From an uncultured Coriobacteriales bacterium (GTDB taxonomy: Bacteria; Actinomycetota; Coriobacteriia; Coriobacteriales; QAMH01): DNA of 64,000 bases. The notes below the pieces were generated by a model that was not told the DNA's origin, searched no databases, and worked only from the letters and a program-made list of their open reading frames with translations. Positions 8,280-16,936 of this stretch are shown piece by piece; within the stretch, counting starts at the first letter, position 1; each line of letters starts with the position of its first letter. A program made the position numbers and the translations under genes. The stretch lies in the NCBI GenBank assembly GCA_934646835.1, contig CAKUES010000003.1, positions 84,836-148,835 on the forward strand, read 5' to 3'.

Positions 8280-11200
8280 CTACCTCATCCATCTTGCTAG
8301 TGTCTGCTCGAGCTTGGGGATGTCGATGGGCTTGGAGAGATGGGCCACCATGCCGGCCTCGAGCGAGCGCTTGGCATCCTCGTCGAAGGCATTGGCGCTC
8401 ATGGCGATGATAGGGACCTCGCGGGCGTCGGCACGCTCGAGGCTGCGGATCGCCTTGGTGGCGTCGATGCCGCTCATCCTCGGCATCATGATGTCCATCA
8501 GCACGACGTCGTAGAAGCCGACCGGGGAATCTTCGAAGGCGCGCAACGCCGCCAGGCCGTCGTGGGCTGGGGTGCACTCGATGCCGTGTGCCTGTATGAT
8601 CGTCAACGCGATCTCGAGGTTGAGCTCGTTGTCCTCGACGACGAGAGCGCGCTTGCCCTTGAAGTCGAAGCTCCTTTCCTGGCTTGGCGCGACACCTGTG
8701 ATGTCGTTTGCCGGCTTGAGCTCGAGCTCGAAGCTGAAGGTGCTGCCCTCGCCCAGCACACTTTTGACTGTGATATGCGAGCCCATGAGGTGGACGAGCC
8801 TGCTGCTGATGGCAAGGCCAAGCCCCGTGCCGCTCGTACTCGTCTGCATGTCGTTGCTTGCCTGCTCGAAGCTCTCGAAGATACGGCGCTTGTCTGCGTC
8901 TGAGATGCCGACGCCGTTGTCGGTAACCTGGAAGAGCATACGGCTTGCGCCGTTGCCTGCGGGCATCTCCGTCACAGATAGCTCGATGCTGCCACCTTGG
9001 CCGGTGAACTTGTTGGCGTTGCCGAGGATGTTGACGAGCACCTGCTTGATGCGCAGCTCGTCGCCTACAAAGCAGTTGTTGGTGAGGCTTTCGTCGACGG
9101 TGAAATGCTGGCCCTTCTCCTTGAACTTCGCGTCGAGCAAGACCTCGATGTCTCCCAGCAGCTTGTGCATGCTGAAAGCGGTGCTGGCCAGGCGCATCTT
9201 GCCGCTTTCGATCTTGGACATGTCGAGGATGTCGTTGAGGAGGCTGAGCAGGTACTTCGAGGAGCTCTGGACCTTCTCGAGGCAGTCGATGCGACGCTCC
9301 TCCGACTGACCCTCCCACAAGGCGATCTCCGTCATGCCGATGATGCCGTTCATCGGCGTCCTGATCTCATGGGACATACGCGCGAGGAACTCGGACTTTG
9401 CCTTGGCGGCAGCGTCGTGTGTCTCGACGTTGATGCGGTTTTGGACGAGCTTGCAGATCTCCTTCGTCTGCGCCAGGTTGTCGGGATCAAGGTAGCTTTC
9501 CGCTTGCGGGCCGCTCACGATGATGGAGCCCGAGTAGAAGCCCTCGTCGGACATATGGAAGACGATAGTGGGCTCGTCGCCGATGAGATGGCCAAACAGC
9601 TTGCTTTCACGGGTGTGCTCATCGGCAAGCTCCAAGGGCTCCGTCTCCACGACTTCCTGTACCGCCGCATGGACGCTGGAGTCCACGGTCCACAGCTTTA
9701 CGTGGTTTTGGGCCTTGCCGGTGAGCGGGCGCCATGCATACTCGAGCGAGACGGTGCAGGTGTCCGCCTTAAACGAGGTCAAGATGATGTTGTTCAGGCC
9801 TGTGGTCTCGCTCAGCCTCAGTGCGAGCAGGTCGAGGCCGACCCTGACGGAGCCGTTTCTGTCGAAGAGCCCCATCGCAAAGCTCGGCAGCACCATGTTG
9901 TGGGTGTTTTGCAGCGAGGTGACCTCGGTGAAGTCCTTGAGGACCGGCATCGTCGCAATCGCATCGCTGTAAATACGGACTCCCGCCTGGGAGCGCTTTG
10001 CTGCGGCAAGGGCCTTGCGCGCGTGCTCGACGAGCTCGTCGCCACCGATGTGTGCATTGCCAATCGCGATGCCGCCGTGGAAGCGCAAGACGATCTCGTT
10101 CGAGTTGATGAGCTCGGAGAAGCGCTCGTTGCCGAGCTTTGCGCAGTGTGCGATCTCGTCTGCGCCGGTCTTGGGAAACCAGCACAGCAGCTGGTCGGCA
10201 CCGACGCGCACGCGCACTGCGTTGACAAAGAGGTGTTCCTCGCATCCGTCGACCATTATCTGAGCGAGTTCCTCGAGCAGGAAGTTCGCGGCAGTGAGGC
10301 CAAAACGCTCGTTGACGCCGAGGAAGTTGTCGATGTCGATGAGCATCATGCAGCCGTCGGGCTGCGTGTGTCGCTGCTCTGCGATTTTCCTCAGGCCAGG
10401 CTCGAGCTTCATGAAGCCCGTGACGGGGTCGAGGTAGCGCCTTCTCTCCATCTCGATTTGCAGCGCCTTTTGCTCGTGGATGTTGCGGATGCTGCCAAAG
10501 ATGATGTACTGGTCGCTGCCGGCCTCTGCGGACCTCTTGCCGTTGACGGAGTACCACTCCCTCTGCGCGCCGAGCTGCGGGCGCATGAGCATCTCGAGCT
10601 CGAAGGTGTCGGGCGCCTGCAAGACAAGCTCCGCGAACTTGCGCATGTCGCTCTCGTCGACGTAGTCGAGCAAGGGCAGGCTGTCGATGTCGAGCGCATA
10701 GGTGCCGTCCAGGCCGAGGGGACTGTTGACGAGCTCGAGGGTACCGTCGGAGGCGCGGTAGGTGTAGAAGATGTCTGTGGAGCTCTTGACTGCGATGCGG
10801 TAGCGCTCCTTTTCCTCGCGCAGCTTGTCGGCAGCATCGATCTCTGCCTGCGCGAGCGTCTCCACGACGTCGTGGAGCTCGTTTGCCTCGCGGACCCAAG
10901 ATGGGGTAAAGGAGCGAATGCCCTCGATACCGCCCTTGATGCTCTCCATGAGGCGCTCGAAGGGGCGCCCGATGGCGCGGGCAAGCCCAAAGGCGAGCAA
11001 GACGACGATGGTGAGGCAGCAGATGGTGATTACAAAGACGTTGGCGTAGAGCTTCTCGCCCAGCCCAAAGATTGAGTTGTGCGTGGTGAACCCAAAGAGC
11101 ATCCACTCGGTGTTCTCATAGGGCACGTTGCTGCTGAAGAGCTTGAGCGGAGACATCACCGCGCAGATGGCACCCGTGCCGCTGTCGGTGCCTGCAACCT

Positions 11201-12158
11201 CGTAGAGACCCTCCACCTGGTTTGGTGAGACGGTGAAGTCCGTCCCGCGGCTGTTGACCACGTTGTAGAGCGCGCCGGTGCCGCAGATGAGGCGGTAGCT
11301 GTCCTGCCCTGTCTTGACGGCGAGAGCGTAGCCCTCGTTGAGGATCTGCTCGCGGTCTTTGAGGGGGAAGAACTCCGTGAGGTAGTCCACGGAGAACTCC
11401 GAGCCGTAAACGCCCACGACGGTGTCCTCGTGGACGAGTGGGATGGAGACCGTGATCATCTGGTGGTGGTCTTTGCCGTTGTCTTCCAGGATGAAGGGCT
11501 CTGCCCAGTAGGTCAAGTTCGAGGCGGCGCCGGGGTTGGCGCAAGCGGCGCTGTAGGGCTCGTAGAAATAGTCGTCGCAGCTGCGCGCGCCCTGGCCGTC
11601 AAGGTCGAACCTGGTCGTCCAGGTGTTGTCGAGGGTTATCTGGGTTCCCTGCGTGAGCTTGCTGGACCCGCGCTCGAGCAGCAGACCCGAGCCGTTTTCC
11701 GGGTTGCTGTCTGGGTCCGAGTCCCTGAGGAAGAATCCCTCGTGACTCGAGGCGTTGTTCGCGCTGCTGTTTGCCAACACAAGGAAGGCGCCGCTGCTGG
11801 AGTCCTGCTTTGCCCTGGGCATCATGACACCAAAGGCGCTGTTGGTGTAGCGGCGCTGCGCATCGCCGTCGTCAAGGAACTCCTCCACGCTCATGTGATC
11901 GGCTGCGAGCTGGGCCTCGAGCGCCTTGAGCAAGTCTGGCTCGATGTCGTCGATGTTGGCCCACTGCGTGGTCATCGTGTTCTCGAGCACGACGCGGCGG
12001 TTGTCGGTCATGTTGATGTCGCTGGACACCTCTGCAGCGGCCATGTTCTCCTTGACGTGGCTGATGAGCAGCGTTGCGTACGGGAGGCAGGTTTGGATGA
12101 GCGCTGCAAAGAGCAGCGGTATCAAGATGACGAGAAACAGTGTCGGCTTGCGTTTCAA
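8280..12158 (-). CDS. Hybrid sensor histidine kinase: dCache-like sensor, PAS, degenerate GGDEF, HisKA, HATPase, receiver
   Basis: A 1292-residue membrane sensor. TM1 is at ~7-32 and TM2 at ~372-395, with a ~340-residue extracytoplasmic domain of dCache type between them (inferred from size and layout). Cytoplasmic order: PAS-like (~465-575), a GGDEF-like domain starting YLDPVTGF (~580-740), a GAF-like region (~750-905), HisKA with SEFLARMSHEIRTPMNGIIG (His ~930), HATPase N-box NANKFTGQGG (~1048), and a receiver ALVVEDNELN...VVLMDIMMPRMSG (Asp ~1221) ending in KPIDIPKLE. The GGDEF signature is lost (FPKTGADE in its place), so cyclase activity is unlikely. It starts 54 bp after the solute-binding lipoprotein gene on the same strand, so the two probably form a ligand-sensing pair. 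No DNA-binding output or HPt domain is present. Confidence 0.9.
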   Translation of the reverse strand: MKRKPTLFLVILIPLLFAALIQTCLPYATLLISHVKENMAAAEVSSDINMTDNRRVVLENTMTTQWANIDDIEPDLLKALEAQLAADHMSVEEFLDDGDAQRRYTNSAFGVMMPRAKQDSSSGAFLVLANSSANNASSHEGFFLRDSDPDSNPENGSGLLLERGSSKLTQGTQITLDNTWTTRFDLDGQGARSCDDYFYEPYSAACANPGAASNLTYWAEPFILEDNGKDHHQMITVSIPLVHEDTVVGVYGSEFSVDYLTEFFPLKDREQILNEGYALAVKTGQDSYRLICGTGALYNVVNSRGTDFTVSPNQVEGLYEVAGTDSGTGAICAVMSPLKLFSSNVPYENTEWMLFGFTTHNSIFGLGEKLYANVFVITICCLTIVVLLAFGLARAIGRPFERLMESIKGGIEGIRSFTPSWVREANELHDVVETLAQAEIDAADKLREEKERYRIAVKSSTDIFYTYRASDGTLELVNSPLGLDGTYALDIDSLPLLDYVDESDMRKFAELVLQAPDTFELEMLMRPQLGAQREWYSVNGKRSAEAGSDQYIIFGSIRNIHEQKALQIEMERRRYLDPVTGFMKLEPGLRKIAEQRHTQPDGCMMLIDIDNFLGVNERFGLTAANFLLEELAQIMVDGCEEHLFVNAVRVRVGADQLLCWFPKTGADEIAHCAKLGNERFSELINSNEIVLRFHGGIAIGNAHIGGDELVEHARKALAAAKRSQAGVRIYSDAIATMPVLKDFTEVTSLQNTHNMVLPSFAMGLFDRNGSVRVGLDLLALRLSETTGLNNIILTSFKADTCTVSLEYAWRPLTGKAQNHVKLWTVDSSVHAAVQEVVETEPLELADEHTRESKLFGHLIGDEPTIVFHMSDEGFYSGSIIVSGPQAESYLDPDNLAQTKEICKLVQNRINVETHDAAAKAKSEFLARMSHEIRTPMNGIIGMTEIALWEGQSEERRIDCLEKVQSSSKYLLSLLNDILDMSKIESGKMRLASTAFSMHKLLGDIEVLLDAKFKEKGQHFTVDESLTNNCFVGDELRIKQVLVNILGNANKFTGQGGSIELSVTEMPAGNGASRMLFQVTDNGVGISDADKRRIFESFEQASNDMQTSTSGTGLGLAISSRLVHLMGSHITVKSVLGEGSTFSFELELKPANDITGVAPSQERSFDFKGKRALVVEDNELNLEIALTIIQAHGIECTPAHDGLAALRAFEDSPVGFYDVVLMDIMMPRMSGIDATKAIRSLERADAREVPIIAMSANAFDEDAKRSLEAGMVAHLSKPIDIPKLEQTLARWMR

Positions 12159-12212
12159 AGGGAACCTCTTCTTGCCAGGTGCACTTAGCCGGGCATCATG
12201 TAGACGGCTGCC

Positions 12213-13694
12213 TTACTGGTTGAGTGCGTCTTGCAGCTTCTGGGTGAACTGCTCGTACCACGCCTCGAAGGCCTTATCGGAGACATAGGGCGCTGCGGCT
12301 TTCTCGCGGGAGACGCCCTTGTCCTTGACCTTTTTCTCGATTGCCTTGGCGTCTGCCGTGGCTATGTCGGAGAGATCGTAGTCGAGTACCTTGCGCACCG
12401 CGCTGGAGTTCTTGAAGGCGGGGTAGCTGTAGAAGGTGCTCTTGTTGAAGCTGTCCATGAAGTTCTCGATCATGGCGTAGCTGTGCTCGTCGACGTCGAT
12501 GTCCTCGTGCTCGATGGCGGCGTCGATCGCCTCCATGTTGTTGGCGTCTTTGCGTACGGGCAGATAGGAGGACTTGAGTGTGAACTCGAGGTTGTTGTCG
12601 GTCTGGGTGAACCACTTGAGGAAGATGCTCGCGGCATAGTCTTCCGTGTCATCGCTTTTGACGATCGACATGCCGGCGCCCTGCTGGATCAGCGAGTTGT
12701 TGCCATCGGCGGCAACTGGCGCGTTGCGCACGATGGCGCTGACCTTCTTGGTCTTGCCGTTGTCGTTTTCGATTTGGGACGGGAAGTACATAGAGGATAC
12801 CGTCGAGCCGGTGTAGGCGATGATGTCGCCCGTCTTCACGTCGTCGGAGCTAAAGCGCCCGAGGGACTGGAAGTAGCCCTTGACGAAGGGCACGTAGTAG
12901 TTGTCCCAGAGGTCGCGGTAGGCGTCCTTGTCTGTGTTGAGGGTGGCGACGCCGTCTTTGACCTTGAGCAAGTCACAGCCCAGCTGGTTCATCGTCAGCA
13001 GCAGGTAGTTGGCGATGGAGTCGCGACCATAAAAAGCCTTGCCGTCGCCTTTGACCTTGGGGGTCTTGGCGTCGGTCCACTCGTAGTACTGCTGCGCGAC
13101 CTTGGTCACGCCTTCGATGGTGTCGAGCTCGTCGAGTGTGGCGCCCGTCTCCTTGGCAAACTTCTCCCAGTCCTCCTTGACCATCATGAAGGTCTCCGTG
13201 GACTTTGCCACGGGGAACACGTAGAGGTTGCTGTCGCCGTCGATATAGCCGCTTTGGATGTAGGGGTCGACGTATTCGGAGAGCTCGTCGCCAGTAAAGT
13301 ATGACGCGATGTTCACAAGCTCCGTCTTCTCCTTGACGCTCATGGCCGTATCGCTGTAGGCGGAGAAGATATTCGGCATCTCATCTGCGCCGACTGCGCC
13401 CTCTGCGGAGGCGACAAGCGCCTCTTCCAAGCCGCCCACGGCGCCATAGGAGGTGCTGGAAACGTAGATGCCCTGCTCTGCGCCCGTCGTCTCGTTGAAC
13501 TCCTTGACGAGCTCGTTGAAGACTTCTTGCTGCGCTCCGCTGTAGTAGTGCCATACGGTGATGGCGGTGGGGTTGGCGGGGTCGAGCTTGACGATCTTTG
13601 CGCCGCCGGGCATGCCCTCGCTGCAACCGGCCAGTGCGACGGGGCTTGCGATGAGGCTGCCCGCAAGGAGCAGGGAGACGATCTTGCGCTTCAT
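12213..13694 (-). CDS. Family 1-type extracellular solute-binding lipoprotein
   Basis: A membrane-anchored binding protein, 493 residues from the ATG at 13694. The signal peptide MKRKIVSLLLAGSLIASP ends in the lipobox LAGC, with Cys ~23. The body has the ITVWHYYSGAQQEVFNELVKEF opening typical of sugar/oligosaccharide (UgpB/MalE-like) periplasmic-fold proteins. The upstream extension of the frame to 14018 runs through a repeat element and the promoter, so it is not coding. There are no ABC permease genes nearby; the only partner is the hybrid kinase 54 bp downstream. This suggests a sensory co-receptor rather than a transporter component, an inference from context. The ligand cannot be predicted. 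Confidence 0.88.
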   Translation of the reverse strand: MKRKIVSLLLAGSLIASPVALAGCSEGMPGGAKIVKLDPANPTAITVWHYYSGAQQEVFNELVKEFNETTGAEQGIYVSSTSYGAVGGLEEALVASAEGAVGADEMPNIFSAYSDTAMSVKEKTELVNIASYFTGDELSEYVDPYIQSGYIDGDSNLYVFPVAKSTETFMMVKEDWEKFAKETGATLDELDTIEGVTKVAQQYYEWTDAKTPKVKGDGKAFYGRDSIANYLLLTMNQLGCDLLKVKDGVATLNTDKDAYRDLWDNYYVPFVKGYFQSLGRFSSDDVKTGDIIAYTGSTVSSMYFPSQIENDNGKTKKVSAIVRNAPVAADGNNSLIQQGAGMSIVKSDDTEDYAASIFLKWFTQTDNNLEFTLKSSYLPVRKDANNMEAIDAAIEHEDIDVDEHSYAMIENFMDSFNKSTFYSYPAFKNSSAVRKVLDYDLSDIATADAKAIEKKVKDKGVSREKAAAPYVSDKAFEAWYEQFTQKLQDALNQ

Positions 13695-13761
13695 ACTCGG
13701 GTTCACTTTCTGCCGTGCGAGAAAACCTGGGCTTGTTTTCGTCATAACCATAAGACGTTCC

Positions 13762-13790
13762 ATTCTAGCCCTTGCAGGCGAAAGTGTCAG
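13762..13790 (-). promoter_or_regulatory. Sigma-70-type promoter for the lipoprotein/kinase operon
   Basis: On the minus strand CTGACA (13790-13785), a 17-nt spacer and TAGAAT (13767-13762) give near-consensus -35 and -10 boxes. The predicted transcript would begin near 13755, about 60 nt before the lipoprotein ATG. Confidence 0.55.
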
Positions 13791-13852
13791 TCTTGTGTCA
13801 GTTGGAGAGCAGGTCAGAGGCATTGTGCTCTTGAGGTGGCGTGGGATTTGGT

Positions 13853-13938
13853 CGGTCAACACTTCCGTCAGACTGATTTGTTGACTGAGTCGCTGTCGCT
13901 GTTTAGTCAACAAATCAGTCTGACGGAAGTGTTGACCG
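13853..13938. repeat. Family B long hairpin copy 2
   Basis: A perfect 33-bp inverted repeat (13853-13885 with 13906-13938) around a 20-nt loop. The arms carry CTTCCGTCAGACTGATTTGT. It sits in a divergent promoter region, unlike families A, C and D. Confidence 0.92.
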
Positions 13939-13988
13939 ATACATTGACATTTACAAAAAGAAATGGGTGGATGTGGGGGTTTGCGAGC

Positions 13989-14006
13989 TATACCCGTGGG
14001 TATAAT
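13989..14006 (+). promoter_or_regulatory. Palindrome overlapping a TATAAT -10 box
   Basis: TATACCC-GT-GGGTATA (13989-14004) is a perfect dyad whose right half forms the TATAAT at 14001-14006. The downstream gene resembles a ribbon-helix-helix protein, so this is a good candidate autoregulatory operator. No clear -35 was found. Confidence 0.5.
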
Positions 14007-14035
14007 GTGCCTCAACAACGTCGGAGGTGATCGGC

Positions 14036-14575
14036 ATGGCAGCTGCCAAGGTTACAGAAGCCCAGAAGCGCGCCAAGGAAAACTACAACAAGCGCAAGGG
14101 CCGCAAGCAGAGGATCGTGGAGTTCTACGAGACCGAGCATGCGGATATTCTCGCTCACCTCGATGCCCAACCCAACAAATCCGCTTACATCCGCGAGCTT
14201 ATCCGCCGCGATATGCTCGCCTGCCAAGAGGCTCAGGAATCCGGCGAGGCAGCGCCCGTTGTCGAGGAGCAGCCCAAGCCCAAGCCCAGGAAGAGACCTG
14301 TCGTCAGGCGGGAGGACTCCAAGGAGGCTGGCGTGCTGTTCAGGTACGGCAACGGCTTTGAGGATGTCTTTATCGAAGAAGACCACTACCTCTACGCAAA
14401 CGCCGGCGTCTTTGGCAGTGCGACCCGCCACCCGGCGACGCCCTACACCGCTGCTGCAGGCCAGCGCCCGCTTGCGGGTTTGAAGAAGCCTGTGACGAGG
14501 GCATACCTCGAGACGCTGGAGAAGGCGCCCGCCGATGTCGCCTCCACCATCATCGAGGCCGAGCACCTGCGCTAG
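14036..14575 (+). CDS. Putative ribbon-helix-helix-like DNA-binding protein
   Basis: 179 residues from the ATG at 14036, chosen over the GTG at 14027 because GGAGGTG lies 7 nt upstream. The first ~20 residues are very basic (KRAKENYNKRKGRKQR). Residues ~25-60 (RIVEFYETEHADILAHLDAQ, then NKSAYIRELIRRDM) resemble the short RHH-type proteins often found on mobile elements. A Pro/Lys hinge (KPKPRKRP) then leads to a ~100-residue C-terminal region of no recognised family. The palindrome over its -10 suggests self-repression. I do not know its target; a plasmid/ICE accessory origin is possible. Confidence 0.6.
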   Translation: MAAAKVTEAQKRAKENYNKRKGRKQRIVEFYETEHADILAHLDAQPNKSAYIRELIRRDMLACQEAQESGEAAPVVEEQPKPKPRKRPVVRREDSKEAGVLFRYGNGFEDVFIEEDHYLYANAGVFGSATRHPATPYTAAAGQRPLAGLKKPVTRAYLETLEKAPADVASTIIEAEHLR

Positions 14576-14615
14576 GGGCTGCGGGTTGCGGCTTAATTAA
14601 ATACGCGAGGTATAT

Positions 14616-14638
14616 GGGGAGGGACAGGGTCCCTCTCC
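14616..14638. repeat. Family D hairpin copy 2
   Basis: GGGGAGGGACAGGGTCCCTC (continuing TCC) in the convergent gap between the RHH-like gene and pyrG. This gap (14576-15008) contains no gene but at least six repeat elements from five families. Confidence 0.8.
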
Positions 14639-14655
14639 TACTATTTTGCGTAGAC

Positions 14656-14694
14656 GCACAATTCCCTGAACGATTTATCGCTCAGGGAATTGCG
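14656..14694. repeat. Family H hairpin copy 1
   Basis: ATTCCCTGAACGAT and ATCGCTCAGGGAAT form a near-perfect stem with a 2-nt loop, extended by CGCA/TGCG. Confidence 0.85.
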
Positions 14695-14723
14695 ATAAAA
14701 GGCGTATTCGAGTGTTTTGACCG

Positions 14724-14753
14724 ATTCCCTGAACGATGAATCGTTCAGGGAAT
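14724..14753. repeat. Family H hairpin copy 2
   Basis: ATTCCCTGAACGAT and ATCGTTCAGGGAAT with a 2-nt GA loop, 30 bp after copy 1. The arm sequence matches copy 1, but the loop and one stem pair differ. Confidence 0.85.
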
Positions 14754-14766
14754 TCATACATCACCC

Positions 14767-14800
14767 ATGACACACTTTGTCACTGGCACAAAGTGTGTCA
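14767..14800 (-). repeat. Family A hairpin copy 2
   Basis: TGACACACTTTGTCACTGGC... with arm TGTGTCA; core in the GTCACTGGCAC orientation. Confidence 0.8.
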
Positions 14801-14819
14801 AACGCAGGTCAAAGTGCTT

Positions 14820-14873
14820 GCGTCAGCGCCATTGAGCCTCGAATCCCTCGTAGGCGCCAGACGAAGTCGGCGC
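14820..14873 (+). repeat. Family I repeat copy 3
   Basis: GCGTCAGCGCC, a GAGCC-like middle, then GTAGGCGCCAGACGAAGTCG (continuing GCGCC). A partial further copy (GCGTCAGCGCAAGTGAG) lies at about 14977-15008. Confidence 0.7.
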
Positions 14874-14924
14874 CAGCCCTTGCAGTTGACCTCGGGCTTC
14901 GCGCCAGCGTTGCACTCCCCCGTA

Positions 14925-14947
14925 GGGGAGGGACCCTGTCCCTCCCC
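14925..14947. repeat. Family D hairpin copy 3
   Basis: GGGGAGGGACCCTGTCCCTC (continuing CCC), opposite in loop orientation to copy 2 across the same convergent gap. Confidence 0.8.
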
Positions 14948-15008
14948 AAATTCGTCGCAAGGAACCGCAGGTCATCGCGTCAGCGCAAGTGAGGCGCAGC
15001 CTACGCCT

Positions 15009-16619
15009 CTACATCCCCTTGGCGACCTTGGCTGCCTCGACCAGGCCCTTGAAGAGCGGATGGCAACGGGTGGGGCGGCTCTTGAACTCGGGGTGGCCTT
15101 GGCTGGCGATGTAGTAGGGATGCACGTCTCGCGGCAGCTCGATCATCTCGACGAGGCGCTCGTTGGGAGAAACGCCGCCGATGACCAGGCCCGCGTCGAT
15201 TAGCTGCTGGCGGAAGCGGTTGTTGACCTCGTAGCGGTGGCGGTGGCGCTCATAGATGACCGGCTCGCCGTAGAGCTCCTCGGCCAGGCTGCCGGGCATG
15301 ATCTTGCAGGGATAGGCACCCAGGCGCATGGTGCCGCCCAGATCGTCGAGGTCGGCTTGCTCGGCCATGATGTCGATGACGGGGAACTCGAGGTCGTCGG
15401 CAAACTCTGCGGAGCTCGCGCCGGGCATGCCCGCGACGTTGCGCGCGTACTCGCACACTGCCGTCTGCAGGCCCAGGCATATGCCGAGGAAGGGCACCTT
15501 GTTCTCTCGTGCGTACTTTGCAGCAAGTATCTTGCCCTCGAAGGCACGCAGGCCAAAGCCGCCGGGTACGAGGATGGCGTCCATCTCGCCGAGCACCTCG
15601 TCCACGTTATCTGCAGTCAAATCCTCGCCGCTGATGAGGATGGGTTCTGCCTCGACGCCCGCGTGGACGCCGGCGTGGCGCACGGCTTCGATGACGGAGA
15701 GGTAGGCGTCGGGTAGGTCCGTGTACTTGCCGACGATGCCCACCTTCACCTCGCCTTGTGTGCTTGCGGCCTTGTCGAGGTAATGGTTCCAAGCGGTGAG
15801 ATCGGGCTCGCCTTCTGCCAGGCCGAGGCGCTTGCAGACCTTGGAGTCGAAGCCCTGGGCATGCAGGTACGGCGGGATGACGTAGATGCTGTCTGCGTCC
15901 TCGCAGGCAAAGACCTCGTCGGTGTTGAGGTCGCAAAACATCGCGATCTTGTCGCGCAGCGCGTCGGGGATCTCGTGGTCGCTGCGCAGCACGAGGAAGT
16001 CCGGCTGGATGCCGATGGACTGCAGCTCCTTGACGGAGTGCTGGGTCGGCTTGGTCTTGAGCTCGTGGGCAGCGGCGATGTAGGGCACGAGGGTGCAGTG
16101 GACGAAGGCGACGTTTTGGTAGCCCTGCTCCTTGCGGAACTGGCGCGCTGCCTCGAGGAATGGCTGGGACTCGATGTCGCCGACGGTGCCGCCGATCTCC
16201 GTGATGACGACGTCGGCGCTCGTCTGCTCTGCGAGGCGCTTGATGCGGTCCTTGATGGCGTTGGTGACGTGCGGGATGACCTGCACGGTGCCGCCGAGGA
16301 AGTCGCCGTGACGCTCCTTGTTGAGCAGGCTCATGTAGATGGAGCCCTGTGTCACGTTGGAGTCGTGGGTGAGGTTCTCGTCGATAAAGCGCTCGTAGTG
16401 GCCGAGGTCGAGGTCGGTCTCGAGTCCGTCTTCTGTCACGAAGACCTCGCCGTGCTGGAAGGGGCTCATGGTGCCAGGGTCGATGTTGAGGTAGGGGTCC
16501 ATCTTCTGCATGGTTACCTTGTAACCGCGGGATTTGAGGAGCTGGCCGAGGGATGCGGCCGTGATTCCCTTGCCGAGGGCGGATACGACGCCGCCGGTCA
16601 CGAAGATGTGCTTTGCCAT
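15009..16619 (-). CDS. pyrG: CTP synthase (glutamine-hydrolysing)
   Basis: Aminates UTP to CTP using glutamine nitrogen; final step of CTP synthesis. 536 residues from the ATG at 16619 ([20 protein letters not shown]), the conserved N-terminus; the longer frame to 16874 lacks homology. The synthetase domain shows [10 protein letters not shown] (P-loop), [20 protein letters not shown] and [11 protein letters not shown]. The C-terminal class I amidotransferase domain has LGICLGLQ (nucleophile Cys) and GHPEF (His/Glu of the triad). Monocistronic, convergent with the RHH-like gene across a repeat-filled gap and divergent from glnA. Confidence 0.96.
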   Translation of the reverse strand: MAKHIFVTGGVVSALGKGITAASLGQLLKSRGYKVTMQKMDPYLNIDPGTMSPFQHGEVFVTEDGLETDLDLGHYERFIDENLTHDSNVTQGSIYMSLLNKERHGDFLGGTVQVIPHVTNAIKDRIKRLAEQTSADVVITEIGGTVGDIESQPFLEAARQFRKEQGYQNVAFVHCTLVPYIAAAHELKTKPTQHSVKELQSIGIQPDFLVLRSDHEIPDALRDKIAMFCDLNTDEVFACEDADSIYVIPPYLHAQGFDSKVCKRLGLAEGEPDLTAWNHYLDKAASTQGEVKVGIVGKYTDLPDAYLSVIEAVRHAGVHAGVEAEPILISGEDLTADNVDEVLGEMDAILVPGGFGLRAFEGKILAAKYARENKVPFLGICLGLQTAVCEYARNVAGMPGASSAEFADDLEFPVIDIMAEQADLDDLGGTMRLGAYPCKIMPGSLAEELYGEPVIYERHRHRYEVNNRFRQQLIDAGLVIGGVSPNERLVEMIELPRDVHPYYIASQGHPEFKSRPTRCHPLFKGLVEAAKVAKGM

Positions 16620-16936
16620 GAGGCACCTGCTTTCCATCGAGCTAACTTGCATGTCACAAGGAAAGCCCTTGGGACTTTCAGAGCTTACGCGCCTCTTGTT
16701 TCGCGTTGATTTCAGGGCTGCTACGCTCGTGTTTCGGGGTGGGGTGACGTCGCGCTCCACGGCGCGATCCCTTTCCGTTATTGCACTCGTAACAAACGGT
16801 TCGCAGAGTTGAAAAGAACTCGAAACACGGGGGTCGTAACTTCCTAGGCATGATCCACAACGCCGTGATGGCAATACGCAAATATCGCCAAAGCGTCGTT
16901 TCGATAAGCGGTCTCACTACTCTAGGAGGTATAGCG
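16620..16936. other. Divergent pyrG / glnA intergenic region
   Basis: 317 bp that must hold both promoters. A short dyad GAGTTGAAAAGAACTC (about 16806-16821) is the only structure I see. No riboswitch or convincing -35/-10 pair was recognised. Confidence 0.4.

Noticed and set aside
9900..10440. Active diguanylate cyclase in the 1292-residue kinase
   Set aside because: The fold is recognisable (YLDPVTGF, IDIDNF), but the GGDEF signature is replaced by FPKTGADE, so catalysis is unlikely.
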